Positions 62,231 to 64,000 of a DNA stretch of 64,000 nucleotides are shown here, one piece after another (the first letter of the stretch is position 1; each line of letters starts with the position of its first letter). The stretch covers positions 3,348,001 to 3,412,000 of the forward strand of contig NC_019966.1 of the NCBI RefSeq assembly GCF_000328565.1, in the 5' to 3' direction. This stretch comes from Mycobacterium sp. JS623. GTDB lineage: Bacteria; Actinomycetota; Actinomycetes; Mycobacteriales; Mycobacteriaceae. Below the pieces are notes generated by a model. It saw only the letters and a program-made list of their open reading frames with translations. It was not told where the DNA came from and made no database searches. Made by a program: the position numbers and the translations under genes.

Positions 62231-62970
62231 GCGGCGCGCCTTTGCATGCGCAAGGCAAGACTGCCGAACACCATCAACAACGTCACGCACCACGCGGCAG
62301 TCACAGCCAGGCCTGCGCCCGTGACATGCCCGGCCGCGAGCCCGCGCAGGGTCTCGGTGACCTGTGACACCGGTTGGTAGCGGACAAAGGGGCCGAGCCA
62401 CGCCGGAAACGATTCGGCGGGTGCGATCCCGGTGGACAGCAGCACCAACACCAGCTGCGGGAGCAACAGCACTTGGCTCGACGACTCCACGGAACCGATC
62501 CGTGAGCCAAGCGCATCGGCACCGAGGCAGACCGCCATCGCGAACGCCAACACGATCAGCACGAACACAACGCCATAGCCGAGTCCGCCAACCATCCGGA
62601 AGCCGAAGATCGATGCGACGACGACGCCTGCGACCAGTGCGATCACTGCGCGGATCAGGCAGTAGAGCATCCGCGCGGCCAGCGGCACCATCGCCGAAAT
62701 CGGCAGGGTGCGAAGCCGAACTCCGAAGCCGGACAACCGATCCCGCGCGGCACGGTCGGCGGTGGTCATCGCGCCGAACAACATGGCCTGAACGATGACG
62801 ACCGGCAGCACGTACTGCGGGTAGGTGATGCGGCCGGTGTCGATGAGATTGCCCAACGCCAGCGTGAACCCGAGGAAGCAGCCCACCGGGGCCAGCACCG
62901 CGAAAAGCAGATCGGCGTCGCGCAGTGTGCCCGACATGGTGCGCAGGGTGAGTGCCACCAGGGCACTCAT
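62227..62970 (-). CDS. ABC-2 type permease (DrrB-like)
   Basis: 247 residues from ATG 62970 (ATGA overlap with the ATPase). Helices: LLFAVLAPVGCFLGFTLALGN, YVLPVVIVQAMLFGAMTTA, a coupling segment DRLSGFGVRLRTLPISAMVPLAARML, and LSTGIAPAESFPAWLGPFVRYQPVSQ as the family motif mirrored in the next gene. It is the second half of a heterodimeric permease. The 4-base overlaps on both sides suggest a fixed stoichiometry. Confidence 0.88.
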   Translation of the reverse strand: MSALVALTLRTMSGTLRDADLLFAVLAPVGCFLGFTLALGNLIDTGRITYPQYVLPVVIVQAMLFGAMTTADRAARDRLSGFGVRLRTLPISAMVPLAARMLYCLIRAVIALVAGVVVASIFGFRMVGGLGYGVVFVLIVLAFAMAVCLGADALGSRIGSVESSSQVLLLPQLVLVLLSTGIAPAESFPAWLGPFVRYQPVSQVTETLRGLAAGHVTGAGLAVTAAWCVTLLMVFGSLALRMQRRAA

Positions 62971-63923
62971 ACAGTGACCGCCGACGACGTAAGGCTCAGG
63001 AATGCTTCATCCAGCGACGGCTTGCGCAGCGAGATGTCCGCCAGTTCGATGCCGAGGCCGTCGAGCCTGCGGAACACCTCTCCGAAGGTCACGACGCCAT
63101 CGGGCGCAGGCACGGATACCGCGGCCGCCTGCTGATCGATCAGTGCATCACAGTCTGCGCCCGCAAAGTCGGCCAATGCCATTGCAATCGCGGACAAATG
63201 GACCGGGTCGGCGGGCGTGACCTGGCAGTAGCTGACGCCGACGCGGCACTTCAGATCATCCGCAGTGCCACTGGCAACGATGCGACCGGAGTCCAGCACG
63301 ATGATCGAGTCACTCAAGACGTCAGCCTCTTCGAGGTACTGCGTGGTGAGCAGCACCGTGACGTCCTGATGACGCAACGCGGACACCAGGTCCCAGACAT
63401 CGCGGCGGCTGCGCGGATCCAGGCCGGTGGTGGGTTCGTCGAGGAACAGCACCCGGGGTTCGACGACGAGGGCGACGGCGATGTCGATGCGTCTGCGCAT
63501 TCCGCCGGAATATGTGGACACCCGCCGATCGGCGGCATGACCCATGTCAAACCGCTCGATCAGCTCGTCGGCCCGGCGTCTGGCATGGCGGTTCCGCAGT
63601 CCCCGAAGTTGGGCGAACAGGGTCAGATTCTCACGGCCGGTGAGCAATTCGTCGAGCGCGGCGTATTGCCCTGTGACGCCGATGCTCGCGCGAACCTCGG
63701 CCGACTGGCGAACCACGTCGAACCCAGCGACAGTGGCCGACCCGGCAGTCGGGCGCAACAGCGTGGACAGGATGTTGATGGTCGTGGTCTTCCCCGCGCC
63801 GTTGTGGCCGAGCAGCGCACACACCGACGCCCGCGGAACCGTGAAGCTGACGCCCTGCAGCGCCGATGATGCCTTGCCGAATGACTTTGCGAGATCACGG
63901 CATTCGATCGCAGCCTCAGGCAT
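62967..63923 (-). CDS. ABC transporter ATP-binding protein (DrrA-like)
   Basis: 318 residues from ATG 63923 (MPEAAIECRDLAKSFG). Walker A GHNGAGKTT (39-47), the Q-loop TGQYAALDELLTGREN (typical DrrA), signature YSGGMRRR, Walker B VLFLDEPTTGLDP, and the switch segment TTQYLEEAD. A ~90-residue C-terminal extension ending FLSLTSSAV is the DrrA regulatory tail. It energises export by the two downstream permeases. It begins inside the last codons of the preceding gene, continuing a chain of short overlaps. Confidence 0.92.
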   Translation of the reverse strand: MPEAAIECRDLAKSFGKASSALQGVSFTVPRASVCALLGHNGAGKTTTINILSTLLRPTAGSATVAGFDVVRQSAEVRASIGVTGQYAALDELLTGRENLTLFAQLRGLRNRHARRRADELIERFDMGHAADRRVSTYSGGMRRRIDIAVALVVEPRVLFLDEPTTGLDPRSRRDVWDLVSALRHQDVTVLLTTQYLEEADVLSDSIIVLDSGRIVASGTADDLKCRVGVSYCQVTPADPVHLSAIAMALADFAGADCDALIDQQAAAVSVPAPDGVVTFGEVFRRLDGLGIELADISLRKPSLDEAFLSLTSSAVTV

Positions 63924-64000
63924 ACGTGAACTGTTCAACGCTGTCGGCGACCCGTGTGAACTCCGCTCGCATCGCCTCGGCATAGCGCAATATCGACTTG
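63916..64000 (-). CDS. C-terminal fragment of an upstream gene in the drr-like operon
   Basis: The last 27 codons before the TGA at 63918-63916 read SILRYAEAMRAEFTRVADS and then VEQFTYA. The frame is open to the right edge and its stop lies inside the start of the DrrA-like gene, an 8-base overlap. The fragment is a single amphipathic helix plus tail and is too short to assign. In the PDIM locus the gene before drrA is a polyketide synthase, but nothing here proves that for this operon. Confidence 0.55.
   Translation of the reverse strand, partial: KSILRYAEAMRAEFTRVADSVEQFTYA

Overview
The window is high-GC, densely packed actinobacterial chromosome. It contains furA-katG, eis, a FadD14-like acyl-CoA ligase, a MmpL transporter, a DrrABC-like lipid exporter, a DUF222/HNH (13E12-type) protein and many short 4-base ATGA/GTGA gene overlaps. 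Together these point to a mycobacterium, most likely a free-living, fast-growing Mycolicibacterium-type species. I see no tRNA, rRNA, CRISPR array, insertion sequence or prophage.

Layout. Positions 1-6.4 kb hold small-molecule enzymes (dihydrodipicolinate-reductase-like, SDR, PLP decarboxylase), a membrane-anchored family-2 glycosidase and a hotdog thioesterase that converges on it across a 23-bp-arm hairpin. Positions 6.4-24.4 kb are a housekeeping mosaic: cinA, an Fe/2OG dioxygenase, a macro-domain/glutamate-cysteine-ligase-like pair, an ACT protein, eis, hydrolases, an amidase, the acyl-CoA ligase, yaaA, an NlpC/P60-like secreted protein and a phosphodiesterase. This stretch carries several decayed genes: a truncated AraC regulator fused to a broken VOC gene, a frameshifted membrane protein and an SRPBCC gene with an internal deletion.

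Positions 24.8-36.3 kb are one enormous gene of about 3,850 codons. It encodes a SARP/BTAD winged helix, a class III nucleotide cyclase domain, an AAA/STAND ATPase, a TPR-like region, and then 19 NTF2/SnoaL-like half-units arranged as nine tandem ~270-residue composite repeats plus one lone half. This is the standout object of the window. Immediately downstream is an ArsR-SRPBCC regulator with two DUF899 genes. Its promoter carries two perfect palindromes whose centres are 30 bp apart.

Positions 38.7-42.8 kb hold an alpha/beta hydrolase, a 51-residue zinc-ribbon-like protein, and a URC-type uracil catabolism operon (GTP-cyclohydrolase-II-like URC1, DUF1688/URC4, uracil phosphoribosyltransferase). 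Positions 42.9-45.6 kb encode cell-surface proteins (Pro/Thr-rich membrane protein, acyltransferase 3, SGNH hydrolase). Then come katG-furA and, divergently, a sulfonate-type ABC operon with a flavin-dependent monooxygenase (48.7-52.7 kb), an HNH protein, and a divergent TetR/epimerase pair with a doubled operator.

The right end (55.8-64 kb) is an envelope-lipid region. A MmpL transporter runs convergently into an operon on the minus strand: an unidentified C-terminal fragment, drrA-, drrB- and drrC-like genes, a condensation-type acyltransferase and a polytopic membrane protein. The order recalls the drrABC-papA5 segment of the PDIM locus, but the lipid cannot be named from this sequence.
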